55,535 nucleotides of DNA from CAYTRP01 sp964625145 (GCA_964625145.1 CAZVAQ010000003.1:1-55535), one strand, 5' to 3'; positions 24,483 to 34,057 are shown, numbered from the stretch's first letter. The notes: generated by a model from the letters alone, not told the origin. Translations and numbers: made by a program.

Positions 24483-25738
24483 TGCGTCGCCTGCTTCCGT
24501 CAATCGTGCTCGTCGTCATGGCGACGCTGTGGGTGTCCTGTGGCAATGCAGGCGATGACGGCAGCAGTGACGGCGTGGTCACCCTGCGCTTGTGGGTGTT
24601 CAGCGTTGATGTCGAGCAGGACCTGCGTCCTGTCCTTGACGAATTCGAGTCGCAAAATCCCGGGATCCGCGTCCATGCGGAGCAGCTCCCATGGGACCGC
24701 GGTTTCGAACGCATCCTCCTTTCCCTGGCCACGCGTCGTCCCCCTGATGTCTGCGAGCTCGGCATGACTTGGTTGGCACCGTTTGCGCACGAGGATGTTC
24801 TCGCGGACCTGACCGACACGTTGACCGACACGGCCGGCCAGCGCACCCTCATTGAGGCGTCCACCTACAAGGGGCGCCTTTACGCCGCACCATGGATGGT
24901 CGGAACGCGGCTTTTCTTCTACAACCGCGCCATGCTGCGCAATGCCGGCTATCCCGACGCGCAGCCGCCACGCACCTGGGACGAGCTGATGGAAATGAGC
25001 GCCGCCATCAAGCGCGCATACCCAGATCGTCATGTCATTGGCCTGCCCGCCGGCGACGCGGAGTTCACATGGATGACATTTTTCTCCTTCCTGGCATCCG
25101 GGCAGGTTCCGTTGCTGGATGCAGGGACGCGTCAACCGCTTCTGGACACTCCCGAGTTCATGCAGACGCTCGACTTCTACCGCGGCCTGAAGCCGTACGC
25201 GCTGATCGATCGCGGACCTCAACTCGACCGGGCATTCGGGACCGAGCGCATTGCCTTTCATGTTAGCGGAGCGTGGAACTTCACACTGCTGCCCCGCGAC
25301 TATCCGACGCTGGACTATGGCTATGCGCACATCCCCATGCCGGATTTCGTGGACGAGGACAAAGGCGGCGGTGCCATGGCCGGTGGGCAACTTCTCGTCG
25401 CGTTCCGCCAAGGCAAGCATCCGGAGGAATCGCGCAAGTTGCTCGCATTCCTTGCGTCACGGCCCATCGCGACCCGCCTGACTTTGCCGATCCGCTCGTT
25501 GCTCCCCGCATTTGCCGATGCCCACGAGTTCCCAGAATTCCAGAACGATCCCGCGCGCGCGTTTCACGCGCAGATGATCGACCGGGCCTACGCTCCCGAC
25601 GCCGTGCCGTACTGGGAGGAAATGCGCCGCGATCTTGTCACCCTGATCGACACTGCGCTGCTGACCGACGCACCACTCGACGCGCAACTCGAGCAGACCT
25701 CCGCGCACTGGAGCGGTCTCGTGGAGGAGTTCCGATGA
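24482..25738 (+). CDS. Sugar ABC transporter substrate-binding lipoprotein
   Basis: 418 aa from ATG 24482, overlapping the previous stop by 1 nt. An N-terminal signal ends in a lipobox-like 'LWVSC' (Cys about residue 20), followed by 'GNAGDDGSSDG' and the family-1 solute-binding fold: 'VVTLRLWVFSVDVEQDLRPVLDEFESQNPGIRV', 'PPDVCELGMTWLAPFA', 'KGRLYAAPWMVGTRLFFYNRAML', 'PRTWDELMEM'. The Trp at lipobox position -3 is atypical but lipidation is still likely. It delivers an oligosaccharide to the two permeases encoded next. The ligand is unknown; the downstream GH94 enzyme suggests a beta-linked disaccharide or oligosaccharide. Confidence 0.92.
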   Translation: MRRLLPSIVLVVMATLWVSCGNAGDDGSSDGVVTLRLWVFSVDVEQDLRPVLDEFESQNPGIRVHAEQLPWDRGFERILLSLATRRPPDVCELGMTWLAPFAHEDVLADLTDTLTDTAGQRTLIEASTYKGRLYAAPWMVGTRLFFYNRAMLRNAGYPDAQPPRTWDELMEMSAAIKRAYPDRHVIGLPAGDAEFTWMTFFSFLASGQVPLLDAGTRQPLLDTPEFMQTLDFYRGLKPYALIDRGPQLDRAFGTERIAFHVSGAWNFTLLPRDYPTLDYGYAHIPMPDFVDEDKGGGAMAGGQLLVAFRQGKHPEESRKLLAFLASRPIATRLTLPIRSLLPAFADAHEFPEFQNDPARAFHAQMIDRAYAPDAVPYWEEMRRDLVTLIDTALLTDAPLDAQLEQTSAHWSGLVEEFR

Positions 25739-26655
25739 GCAGTGCACTCCCAACCGCGAGACGATTGCGGGGCCGGCCCGCCCGGCCAAACGGCTGGCAG
25801 ACGTTGCTGCTCCTATCACCATGGCTGGTGACATTTGCCATCTTTGGCATCTTCCCGCCGGTCTACGCGTTGGCGATCAGCTTCTTCGACTACAGCCTCC
25901 TGAATCCGCAGTGGGACTTTGTCGGGATGGACAACTACCATTCCGTCATAACCGCTCCCATCTTCTGGAAGTCATTGTGGAACTCGCTCTTTTATGCACT
26001 CGGTACGGTGCCCGTGATCATGATGCTGTCGCTGGCCCTGGCCGCGTTCCTGAATCAGCCGATGCCTCTCAAGGGCCTGTTCCGCGCGGGGTTCTTTCTG
26101 CCCACTGTCACTTCCATCATCGTCATCTCGCTCGTCTTCAAGTTTCTCTACGCCACCGACGGAATGGCAGATCGCTTGCTGGAAGGGATCGGCATTCCGC
26201 CGCCGCGCCCATCGTGGCTCCTCAACCCCACACTGGCACTCCCATCCCTGATGGTCATGGGGATCTGGACCAGCATCGGGTTCTATGCGGTCCTGTTCCT
26301 GGCCGCCATGCAGGCCATACCCGGGCATTTGTATGAAGCGGCGCGGATCGAAGGCGCCGGACCGGTGCGACGGTTTCTGTCGATCACCGTTCCCATGCTG
26401 CGACCGACCATCGCCTTCGCGCTGTTCCTCGCGACCATCAACGCCATCCAGGTCTTCCCGGAAGTTTTCACCATGACCCAGGGCGGTCCCATGGGATCGA
26501 CCACAACGTTGGTATTCTGGATCTACGAGCTTGGCTTCACGCGGTTCCAGATGGGACGCGCGTCGGCGGCAACGGTCTTCCTCGTCATCATTCTTGTCGC
26601 CGTTGTGTGGCTCCAATCGAGGATCCTTCGCACAGGCAAGGGGGTTGGTGAATGA
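25735..26655 (+). CDS. Sugar ABC transporter permease, MalF/UgpA-like
   Basis: 306 aa from ATG 25735, overlapping the binding-protein stop by 4 bp, with GGAGGAG upstream; the longer open frame from 25273 lies inside the previous gene and is rejected. Six membrane spans begin 'WQTLLLLSPWLVTFAIFGIFPPVYALAISF', then 'NSLFYALGTVPVIMMLSLALAAFL'. The cytoplasmic EAA loop 'YEAARIEGAGPVRRFLSITVPMLRP' contacts the ATPase. An ordinary CUT1-family permease of standard length. It partners with the MalG-like subunit that starts 4 bp before its stop. Confidence 0.94.
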   Translation: MSSALPTARRLRGRPARPNGWQTLLLLSPWLVTFAIFGIFPPVYALAISFFDYSLLNPQWDFVGMDNYHSVITAPIFWKSLWNSLFYALGTVPVIMMLSLALAAFLNQPMPLKGLFRAGFFLPTVTSIIVISLVFKFLYATDGMADRLLEGIGIPPPRPSWLLNPTLALPSLMVMGIWTSIGFYAVLFLAAMQAIPGHLYEAARIEGAGPVRRFLSITVPMLRPTIAFALFLATINAIQVFPEVFTMTQGGPMGSTTTLVFWIYELGFTRFQMGRASAATVFLVIILVAVVWLQSRILRTGKGVGE

Positions 26656-28010
26656 AGATCCCCCGTGAATTGCGCGAGCTGTTTGGGAGCGTGCCCGGCC
26701 TTCTTGCCTTCGCAGTGACCAGCATTCTGCTGCTGGCATCGCTTTACCCGCTCATCATCATGGTGCGCACTGCCTTCATGTCCGTTGGCGATCCCATCGA
26801 AGGTACCCCTGCGGAGATCATCCTGGCCGAGGCCAACGACAGCGGGATGACCTTGCAGAACCTGCCGATGATGGCAGGAATGTGGGATGATGAGAGAGGC
26901 TTTGCGAGGGATGACTCGACATGGAACTACCGTGAATATAATAGGCCCAAGACGAATCCAGATGATGTCGTCGCTGGATTCGAGGCAAATCGAAACGGTG
27001 CCGCCTTTCACTTCACTTGGGGAGGTGACCTTCGACGCTTTTCCCGTTTCGAGATCGAGGCCAGCGAGGGAGATCGATGGTCAATCGCATGGCATAACAT
27101 CAACGGTGACATTGCAATCCAGCAGGTGGAGTCCATCACAGGTCCAATGTGGGTCGTACCGGACCTCAACATCTCTGTATCCTTACCGGTAGATCGCCGT
27201 GGCCAGCCATTTGACCCCGTCCAGATCACCGGGTTCACGCTGATTCCGCGAAGTCAGTCGGAACACTGGTTCCGCGTGACCCTTTACCCCCGCCTGTTCA
27301 CGTTTGCGAACTTCCTCGACGTCTGGCGCGGCGACAATTTCTCGCGCTACACGTTCAACAGCCTGCTCGTCGCCATCTGCGTCACACTGGGCAGCGTCAT
27401 CACCAGCCTGCTCGCCGGTTATGCCTTTGCACGCAGCGAATGGAAATTCCGCGGCGCCTTCTGGGCAATCATGCTGGGCAGCATGCTCATCCCCTCCCAG
27501 GTGCTCTTGATCCCCGCCTTCCTCATCCTGCAGCACTTTCCGCTCTTCGGCGGCAACGACCTGTTTGGACAGGGAGGCATCGGCATGCTCGATTCCTACT
27601 CGGGTCTGATCCTGCCGAACCTTGTCATGCCCCTGGGCATCTTCCTTGTTCGGCAGAGTCTGTTGTCGCTCCCCGATGCCTTGGAAGAGGCCGCCGTCAT
27701 GGATGGCGCCTCGATCCTGCAATTGTTGCGCTACATTGTGGCGCCGATGCTGCGCCCGATTCTGGCGACCATCGCATTGCTTGCGTTCCTCTTCAACTGG
27801 AACTCATTCATCTTCCCGCTCATCCTGATCCAGACGCCTGAAATGCGCACGCTCCCCGTCGGGCTCGCGCTCTTCAGCGCCCGGATGGAAGTGGACTGGG
27901 TGCATCTCATGGCCGCGTCTACCATCACCGCCCTGCCGATCTTCATCATGTTCCTGTTCTTCCAGCGGCAACTGATTGCCGGATTTGTCCACGAAGGAGT
28001 CAAGGGATGA
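26652..28010 (+). CDS. MalG-like ABC permease with a ~170-aa exported insertion
   Basis: 452 aa where MalG-type permeases have about 280. TM1 is residues 17-42. A soluble insertion follows (about 43-213), then the normal permease resumes at 'LFTFANFLDVWRGDNFSRYTFNSLLVAICVTLGSVITSLLAGYAFAR' type sequence. The EAA loop is 'EEAAVMDGASILQLLRYIVAPMLRP', and the C-terminus 'FFQRQLIAGFVHEGVKG' is typical. The insertion ('AAFHFTWGGDLRRFSRFEIEA', 'SIAWHNINGDIAIQQVE', 'VQITGFTLIPRS') is beta-rich and reads like a carbohydrate-binding sandwich. It lies where MalG has the short periplasmic loop after TM1, so it would face outside. Base use in about 26880-27200 looks less GC-rich than the rest. The E. coli MalF P2 loop is an analogy only, because it is in the other subunit. 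Confidence 0.9.
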   Translation: MKIPRELRELFGSVPGLLAFAVTSILLLASLYPLIIMVRTAFMSVGDPIEGTPAEIILAEANDSGMTLQNLPMMAGMWDDERGFARDDSTWNYREYNRPKTNPDDVVAGFEANRNGAAFHFTWGGDLRRFSRFEIEASEGDRWSIAWHNINGDIAIQQVESITGPMWVVPDLNISVSLPVDRRGQPFDPVQITGFTLIPRSQSEHWFRVTLYPRLFTFANFLDVWRGDNFSRYTFNSLLVAICVTLGSVITSLLAGYAFARSEWKFRGAFWAIMLGSMLIPSQVLLIPAFLILQHFPLFGGNDLFGQGGIGMLDSYSGLILPNLVMPLGIFLVRQSLLSLPDALEEAAVMDGASILQLLRYIVAPMLRPILATIALLAFLFNWNSFIFPLILIQTPEMRTLPVGLALFSARMEVDWVHLMAASTITALPIFIMFLFFQRQLIAGFVHEGVKG

Positions 28011-28969
28011 TCGCCCACGCACGAACACTCCTGCTGGTTGCTGCCGTCGGATTGCTTTGTCACGGCTTCTGCGAGGCACAACAGCCCGGCACGGCTTATC
28101 GATGGCGGGCGCCGGGGGCATATTTCGGCGAGCCGACACCCATCTCAGACCGCGACGAGGCCAGCACTTCACAATCGTCGTTCAGCATCGGCTATCGCGC
28201 AGAGCCGGTCACCGAAACCCGCAGTCGCGACATACTGATCGGCAAGTACCGGGTCGTCCCAAATCCTGCCCTGGGCTATGCCTACGCAGGGTTCGCGATT
28301 CCATTCAACACGCCGATGGCCTTGAACAGTCAGGCGGCCTTTCAGTTCGACGCGCGCACCGATTCATCCATCGACCGGTTGGAAGTGGTTCTGCGCGACA
28401 CATCACGTCGCCGCGCCACCCATGTGGTTACGCTCGAACCATCGAAGGAATGGACCACCGTGTCGGTCCCCGCCGCACAACTGGCTTCCGTGGACCAGGA
28501 TGCCATTGAGAGCGCCGCCGTCGTTGTGCTGGCGCCGGGAGAGGGAACCATTGAAGTCAGCAACGTGCAACTTCCGGTTCGTGCACTCGTCAAGGATGTC
28601 AGCGTTATCGAGGAAATTCGCACAGCCCCCAAGTGGTACACCGATGCCGAAATGGGAGTGCGCGTGGCGCAGCGTCTCGACCGGCCCATCCTCATCCGCC
28701 TCAACAACTCGAGTGAGGGGGCCATGACGCGATTGGACAGTGATCAATGGCGCGGCGTCACTGAGCAGACTGTCAATATTGTGCTTTCATCGGAGGACTT
28801 GAGCTCGCTTCCGGAAGGATTTGAGCTAATGTCCTTCCGATCGCAAGATCCCCTGATCTACCTGTTTGGACCGGGCGGGGAATTGATCATTGATGCCGCC
28901 GCATCAGACAGTGGCGCAAAGTCAATGGCGGATGCATTGGCGAAACGGGCTGGGAGCCGAAGCCAATGA
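28007..28969 (+). CDS. Secreted protein: jelly-roll domain plus degenerate thioredoxin-like domain
   Basis: 320 aa with a signal peptide (1-25, 'LLLVAAVGLLCHGFCEA' then QQPG). Residues about 45-195 look like a CBM11-like sandwich ('GYAYAGFAIPFNTPMALN', 'FQFDARTDSSIDRLEVVLRD', 'EWTTVSVPAAQL', 'GTIEVSNVQLP'). Residues about 205-320 ('KWYTDAEMGVRVAQRLDRPILIRLNN', 'VNIVLSSEDLSSLPEGFELMS', 'DPLIYLFGPGGELI') follow the layout of secreted thioredoxin-like domains, but the CxxC pair is missing. It overlaps both neighbours by 4 bp, so it is made with the sugar permeases. An accessory glycan-binding role is inferred. Confidence 0.7.
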   Translation: MIAHARTLLLVAAVGLLCHGFCEAQQPGTAYRWRAPGAYFGEPTPISDRDEASTSQSSFSIGYRAEPVTETRSRDILIGKYRVVPNPALGYAYAGFAIPFNTPMALNSQAAFQFDARTDSSIDRLEVVLRDTSRRRATHVVTLEPSKEWTTVSVPAAQLASVDQDAIESAAVVVLAPGEGTIEVSNVQLPVRALVKDVSVIEEIRTAPKWYTDAEMGVRVAQRLDRPILIRLNNSSEGAMTRLDSDQWRGVTEQTVNIVLSSEDLSSLPEGFELMSFRSQDPLIYLFGPGGELIIDAAASDSGAKSMADALAKRAGSRSQ

Positions 28970-31587
28970 TTGCCAATGATGCCACCCTTGCCGGGCTGCT
29001 GCGGCAACTCTGCCGTGAGGCCCGGGCAGCGCAACGTGATGAGTCATTCCCTTCCTTCGGACACGGAGTCCATGCATTGCCCGGCAACCGCCTGCTCATC
29101 ACTCCCCGTGCTCGCGGCGAGAGCCGCTATCCCTACGTCCACGATGGCATGAACTTCTGGGTCTACGGCTCGGGATACATGCACGCGAACGATGGATTGT
29201 TTGCGCTCTTCCCACGCCGGACAGAGGGACAGGAGCCCGGCATCGCATTCATGGCCGCCACGCCGGCAGAAGATGGCTGGAAGCCTTTTCCCCTGTTGGG
29301 CGTTCCCCACACACCCGAAGACGACGCCGCGCCCGCTGACCGCTTTGCCGTCTTCTCCCGCACCCACGCGTGTTTTGTCACAGTGAGGGAAGGTTTGCGT
29401 TACCTTCTGCGAGTACTTCCGGTCAGTTCGCACGAGATCGTCTTCACTCTTTGCGTGCTCAATGAGGGTACTGCGCCGGAATCGTTGCTTCTATCCGCCT
29501 TCTTCAACCCGATGTTGCGACACCAACTTCACGAGACCGACGAGGACCGGTGGTTTCGCAGTGTTCGCATCCGGCAGCGGGCCGATCATGCGGCGTCGTT
29601 CCTCTTTCACGTCAATGAAGACAAGGATCGCACGACATCGCTGGCGCAATACGCCATCATCGACCGCCAATGTGTTGCCGGTGGGGGAGCACAGATTCAC
29701 CGGACGGAAGAAACACCCTCGCGAGTGGCCTACATGGGAGGTGTGTCGCGGTCATTGGCCAATGCGCGCTCCCTGCGCACTGGAACATTTGGGGAATCCT
29801 GCTCCCGGCGTACATTCGTCGAACCCACCATTGCGGGGGACATGATTCATCTACAACTTCCACCCGGGGGTTCTTTCCGCGCCGACTACGTGTTCCGGGT
29901 GACCGAGGATCATGATCAGGCTCTGCACTGGCACAAAGAGGGTACTGCCCACAGGTGCCTTGAGAACGTCGTCGCGGAGCGGGAAGCAGCCGAGACCCGC
30001 CTTGCGGCCTCACTGGCACTGAAGGTGGCCGAATCTCGAAGTGAGTCGCTCTCTGCTGACGCCTTCAACGCCTTCCTGCCGCACCTGATGAAGCAGGTGG
30101 AGTTCTGCTCCCTGATTCGCGGTTACGTGCAGCTTTCCGAGAACTCCCTGATCGGCATTCGCGACATCTTCCAGGCCCTGGAGGCTCTCACGTATTGGCG
30201 ACCCGACGCCGCCCGAGCCAAGATGCTCGAGGCCCTCGGCTTCACGCTGGAAGATGGCCGATGCCTTCGCCAATACTCGCTACCCAATCGCAATGGCGAA
30301 CCGGGCCGCGCCGACGTCCGTCCCTTCATTGACCAGGGGGTGTGGGTCATATCTGCGATCACCACGTACGTGCGCCTCACCGGCGATGCCGCCTTCCTTT
30401 CAGAAAGTTGCGGCTACCATCGGCTTGTGGATCCAGGATCAAGTCGAGTGGTCAAGTCGACGCGCGTGGATTTAGTGCTCGATCATCTGCGTCGCATCCT
30501 CGACTATATGCTTGCTCAAATCGACCCCCGCACCGGTTGCCTGCGCGCGCTGTACGGCGATTGGAATGACGCCCTGGATGGCCTTGGTACCCTGCCCGGT
30601 GATTCCGCTGGCTACGGCACGGGAGTCAGCGTGATGGCTTCGCTTCAGTTGCTTCAGAATCTGCGCGAAATGCGCGAACTGCTTCAGCATGTACCGAAGC
30701 CAGGTACCATGCAGGAACTCGACCGTCTCGGTGAGCAGGAGGAGCGACTGGCCACTTCCTTGCTCAAGCATGCAATACATGGTACCTCGGAAGGTTCCCA
30801 GCGCATCATTCACGGTTGGGGCCATGAAGGATCGTATTGCGTCGGCAGCTACCACGATGTCGATGGAGCCTCTCGCGACAGCCTCACCTCCAATGCCTTC
30901 TGGGTCCTATCCGGCATGCTCGAGCGACATCCACGGACACGCGCTGACATCCTTGCCGCGTTCGATCGGCTCGATTCCAAGTATGGCTTGCGCACGTTCC
31001 AGCCGGAGTTTCCGGCAGGGGAGGGGCGCTTTGGCCGCATTGGCAAGCTCCCGCCCGGCACCGCTGAAAACGCGGGCACATACGCGCATGCCACCGCCTT
31101 CGGCATCATGGCCTTGTTCGAAATGGGAGAACCGCAGCGCGCATGGCGACAACTCGAGAAGATCCTGCCCTTCGCGCCACTCCACACGAACCTCTCCCAC
31201 TCTCCATTTGTCATGCCCAACTCCTACGGCTATAATCCAGAGCTTGGGATCGATGGGCAGAACATGAACGATTGGCAGACCGGCAGCTCCAACGTCGTTC
31301 TCAAGACGATCCTTCGCCATGTCGTTGGACTTCGCGTGCAGGGAGACAGCATCCTGCTGCGCCCCGCTGCGTGGTGCCCATTCCGGAATTGGCAAGTTCA
31401 GATCACGGCACGTACCCGCCGCTTTCAAATCCACTACAGTTGTTCCGATGTTGGGGCGCGAACGTTTACTGTAAACGGAGAGCAATACCCCGGACAACTC
31501 AACGCACGAGAAGGAGCAGTCGGCATTCTCCTGGACCAATCGCATTTTCCGGAAAAGTCAATTGTGCAGATCGTCATAAGCGACTAA
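28966..31587 (+). CDS. GH94-type glycoside phosphorylase
   Basis: 873 aa, no signal peptide, so intracellular. It has the cellobiose phosphorylase-like order of N-terminal beta-sandwich ('MNFWVYGSGYMHANDG', 'RYLLRVLPVSSHEIVF'), helical linker and alpha/alpha barrel. Barrel motifs are 'SLIGIRDIFQALEALTYWRP', 'RPFIDQGVWVI', YGDWNDALDG (530-539, containing the candidate general acid Asp), 'GWGHEGSYCVGSYHD' and ENAGTYAHATAFG (from residue 701, matching the ENGGxxxHA motif). GH94 enzymes split beta-glycosidic bonds with phosphate to release sugar-1-phosphate, saving ATP. Being last in the uptake operon fits the imported ligand as substrate. Bond specificity (cellobiose, laminaribiose, chitobiose or other) is open. 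Confidence 0.85.
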   Translation: MIANDATLAGLLRQLCREARAAQRDESFPSFGHGVHALPGNRLLITPRARGESRYPYVHDGMNFWVYGSGYMHANDGLFALFPRRTEGQEPGIAFMAATPAEDGWKPFPLLGVPHTPEDDAAPADRFAVFSRTHACFVTVREGLRYLLRVLPVSSHEIVFTLCVLNEGTAPESLLLSAFFNPMLRHQLHETDEDRWFRSVRIRQRADHAASFLFHVNEDKDRTTSLAQYAIIDRQCVAGGGAQIHRTEETPSRVAYMGGVSRSLANARSLRTGTFGESCSRRTFVEPTIAGDMIHLQLPPGGSFRADYVFRVTEDHDQALHWHKEGTAHRCLENVVAEREAAETRLAASLALKVAESRSESLSADAFNAFLPHLMKQVEFCSLIRGYVQLSENSLIGIRDIFQALEALTYWRPDAARAKMLEALGFTLEDGRCLRQYSLPNRNGEPGRADVRPFIDQGVWVISAITTYVRLTGDAAFLSESCGYHRLVDPGSSRVVKSTRVDLVLDHLRRILDYMLAQIDPRTGCLRALYGDWNDALDGLGTLPGDSAGYGTGVSVMASLQLLQNLREMRELLQHVPKPGTMQELDRLGEQEERLATSLLKHAIHGTSEGSQRIIHGWGHEGSYCVGSYHDVDGASRDSLTSNAFWVLSGMLERHPRTRADILAAFDRLDSKYGLRTFQPEFPAGEGRFGRIGKLPPGTAENAGTYAHATAFGIMALFEMGEPQRAWRQLEKILPFAPLHTNLSHSPFVMPNSYGYNPELGIDGQNMNDWQTGSSNVVLKTILRHVVGLRVQGDSILLRPAAWCPFRNWQVQITARTRRFQIHYSCSDVGARTFTVNGEQYPGQLNAREGAVGILLDQSHFPEKSIVQIVISD

Positions 31588-31686
31588 ATGCTCGCCAATT
31601 GCTGCATACTGAGCTGTCTCTGCTCTCGGAGACATGCCCGCCAGCAATGAAGTGAGCTAGGCCTTTGTGAAGGCTCATGCCCAGCG

Positions 31687-33915
31687 TCACCACAGGCCGA
31701 ACATGTCAATTGTCGCTGCGGGCGCGGGCGCCGGGATGACCTTCACGGCGATGTCGCGCTCGAAATCGGGGACAGGCACTCGCAGTTCGCCGTCGGCACT
31801 GTGGGCGGTGGTGGCGTGGACGATGCCTGCGCTTGTCCACGTGTCGTGGAATTCCACGCGGTAATCGCCGTCGATCATGTTGCGAAAGACCATCTCCGTG
31901 CCGCGCAGGACGCCGCCATGCTCCAGCCCCCAATCGCTCTGCATGTCGTACAACCATGCATATGCATGGCTGGGTCCAATCATCCCGATGGCGCGGACGA
32001 TGTTGCTCACGGCGCCATCGAACTCGTATGACCGGATCCGCACCCAATCCTGGCCCGTGTTTACAATTTGAACAGTGTGACTTCCGGAGGCAAGTGGCAC
32101 TGTGATGACAAGGTTCGTCGCGCCATTCTGCAGGTCCTGGTTGCGAACCGTCGTGCCATCAACCTTGACCTGAATCCGGTTGGTGCCGGCGCTTGAGACG
32201 GTCATGACATTGATGCGCAGCACCGATCCCTCCGCCAATGTCAGCGTGAACGACGGGTCGGAACGCAGTGCGGACTGGTAGCTGCCGTGCAGCCATTGTG
32301 ACAAGCTGTCGATGCCGGGAAACATGCCGTCATCGTTGATGACGAATGCCTTCTGCGGCGAAGGAGCCCAAAAATCGACGATGCCCGGATGTGCCTCCAC
32401 CGTTCGCGGTTGCCCAATCTGCACGACCTCGGGATTGCGAAACTGTAGTGACTTGCCGGCAAGGGTCTCACCTTCCAGGTAGGCCGCGAGCGGCGCGAAC
32501 TGGGCATCGTGGCCGTATTGCTCGATGTATTCCCACCACCAGTACATCGCGCCCGACCCCAGCATGGCGGCGGTCCAGATGCCGTTGTGCAGGACCAAGC
32601 CGTCGACCAATTGCTGGTCATAGGGGGCACCGAGCGACCCGATTCTTCCCTCCGGCGTGCCGCCCGGTGCGCCGAACTCCGCGAACAGGACCGGCTTGCC
32701 GTAAGTCCCCAGCGTCGAGCGAAGCCTCTCGTACTGCCGGATCTTGTCGTCGCCATACTCGTGATTCTGCACGATCTCCATGGAGGGAAGCGACCAGATC
32801 GGATGAAAACCAGAGTGCTCTGAACTGGTGCTAACCAGGTGCCCGAAGGGATCGTTGGCCTTCAGCCATTCGCCCATCTCGTGATGCCACGCGGCAACAT
32901 TCGCGCGCTGCTCGGCGCTCTCGCGAAAGCCCTCGGTAAACTGGACCTCGTTGAACAGCTCCCAGCAAAGGACACTCGTCGAATACCCCCATCGCGCGAT
33001 GATGTAGCGAAGCCGGCGCTTTGTCAGCTCCTTCGCCTGCTCGTTGGTGAAGAACTCCTGCGGATTGTTCAGGAAGCCGCCATCGTCCGCGCGCGCGGCG
33101 TTGTAGGGGTTCTCCGACCAGTTGGGATTCACGGTCGTTGTGAACTGCCCATGATAGTGCAGCGCGATCATCAGCGCGATGTCGCGTTCCTCCGCCATCT
33201 CCACGATGCGGTCGATCCTTGCCGCAAGGGGAAGACTGTACCGCCCCAGGCCCTGATAGTAGCCCGTGTGGTGCGACGAACTCCATTCCAGCGATTGGCC
33301 CCGGTAGAAGTGCGTCATCCAGATCCGCGCGAAGTTCTCCCCGGAACCGGCCATCGCATCCATCCATCGCCGGTAATCGTTCGTTCCCGCGGCCGTCGCC
33401 CAGGCGATGTTGCGCCCGATGGGGTGATACGGCGAACCGTCGTCATGGGCCAGGAAGCGTCCATCGCGCGGATCAACGCCGACGTAGCCCGGCTTGTCAC
33501 TGTATCCGGCCAGAAATGATCCCGCGTGTTCCAGGGTCGACGTGCCGTTCAGGTCCGTCACGACCAGGTCGAAGAAATGGTGACCGGTCTGGCGCGGCGC
33601 GAACCGCACTTTCCACGATGGGTTGCTACCGTTGGTGATGTACTCCGTCGCCGTGCCGCTAAAGCTAAAGTCCATGCTCCAGAAGGCGGGCACTGTGACG
33701 GTTCTGCCATCCGGCTGCAAGATGACCGCGCGCGCATCGACTTCGTGATAGTCAAACGGGTTGTCGTATTGTTCGGAAAGTTGGAAGGAAACCTCGACCT
33801 TCTCGTACTGGCCCACCAGCCACGGTGACACTTTCACGCTGGAGACGTTCGTTGCCGGGAGCAAGCCTGCCGATGCGCACAGACCGGCAACAAGCGCGAT
33901 ACGGGAGAGAGGCAC
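31687..33915 (-). CDS. Secreted DUF5060/GH-A glycoside hydrolase with C-terminal CBM
   Basis: 742 aa from a proposed GTG start at 33915. That start gives a clean signal peptide (PLSRIALVAGLCASAGLLPA) with AAGGACAAGG upstream; the open frame runs back to 34128, but those residues cross a terminator. Residues about 30-140 are a DUF5060-type N-terminal domain ('VEVSFQLSEQYDNPFDYHEVDARAVI', 'WKVRFAPRQTGHHFFDLVVTD'). The catalytic barrel (about 165-510) has acid/base E323 in WELFNEVQ and nucleophile E413 in VLFAEFGAP. After about 560 come a CBM35/CBM6-like sandwich ('GTNRIQVKVDGTTVRNQDLQ', 'GSHTVQIVNTG') and a short C-terminal strand domain. A beta-mannanase, beta-glucanase or related activity is plausible. 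It pairs with the similar enzyme at 35623. Confidence 0.88.
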   Translation of the reverse strand: MPLSRIALVAGLCASAGLLPATNVSSVKVSPWLVGQYEKVEVSFQLSEQYDNPFDYHEVDARAVILQPDGRTVTVPAFWSMDFSFSGTATEYITNGSNPSWKVRFAPRQTGHHFFDLVVTDLNGTSTLEHAGSFLAGYSDKPGYVGVDPRDGRFLAHDDGSPYHPIGRNIAWATAAGTNDYRRWMDAMAGSGENFARIWMTHFYRGQSLEWSSSHHTGYYQGLGRYSLPLAARIDRIVEMAEERDIALMIALHYHGQFTTTVNPNWSENPYNAARADDGGFLNNPQEFFTNEQAKELTKRRLRYIIARWGYSTSVLCWELFNEVQFTEGFRESAEQRANVAAWHHEMGEWLKANDPFGHLVSTSSEHSGFHPIWSLPSMEIVQNHEYGDDKIRQYERLRSTLGTYGKPVLFAEFGAPGGTPEGRIGSLGAPYDQQLVDGLVLHNGIWTAAMLGSGAMYWWWEYIEQYGHDAQFAPLAAYLEGETLAGKSLQFRNPEVVQIGQPRTVEAHPGIVDFWAPSPQKAFVINDDGMFPGIDSLSQWLHGSYQSALRSDPSFTLTLAEGSVLRINVMTVSSAGTNRIQVKVDGTTVRNQDLQNGATNLVITVPLASGSHTVQIVNTGQDWVRIRSYEFDGAVSNIVRAIGMIGPSHAYAWLYDMQSDWGLEHGGVLRGTEMVFRNMIDGDYRVEFHDTWTSAGIVHATTAHSADGELRVPVPDFERDIAVKVIPAPAPAATIDMFGLW

Positions 33916-33979
33916 TACCTTGTCCTTCCATGCCTTGCTGGCAGCGGGGTGTTGCACAAAGCTTCTGCATCGGGCCCTG

Positions 33980-34037
33980 AAAAAGACAAGCAGAGGAACG
34001 GCGTCGGGGTTGTACTCCCCTCGGGCCGTCCCTCTGC
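33980..34037 (-). terminator. Rho-independent terminator after the CBM-like secreted gene
   Basis: On the minus strand GCAGAGGGACGGC (34037-34025) pairs with GCCGTTCCTCTGC (34002-33990), 13 bp with one G-U wobble. An inner GGGG/CCCC stem (34020-34006) closes the loop. A run of five T (33984-33980) follows 5 nt later. It lies just after the stop at 34058 and upstream of GTG 33915, supporting separate or attenuated transcription of the downstream hydrolase. Confidence 0.8.
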
Positions 34038-34057
34038 CAGTCACCCCCTCGCCAGGA

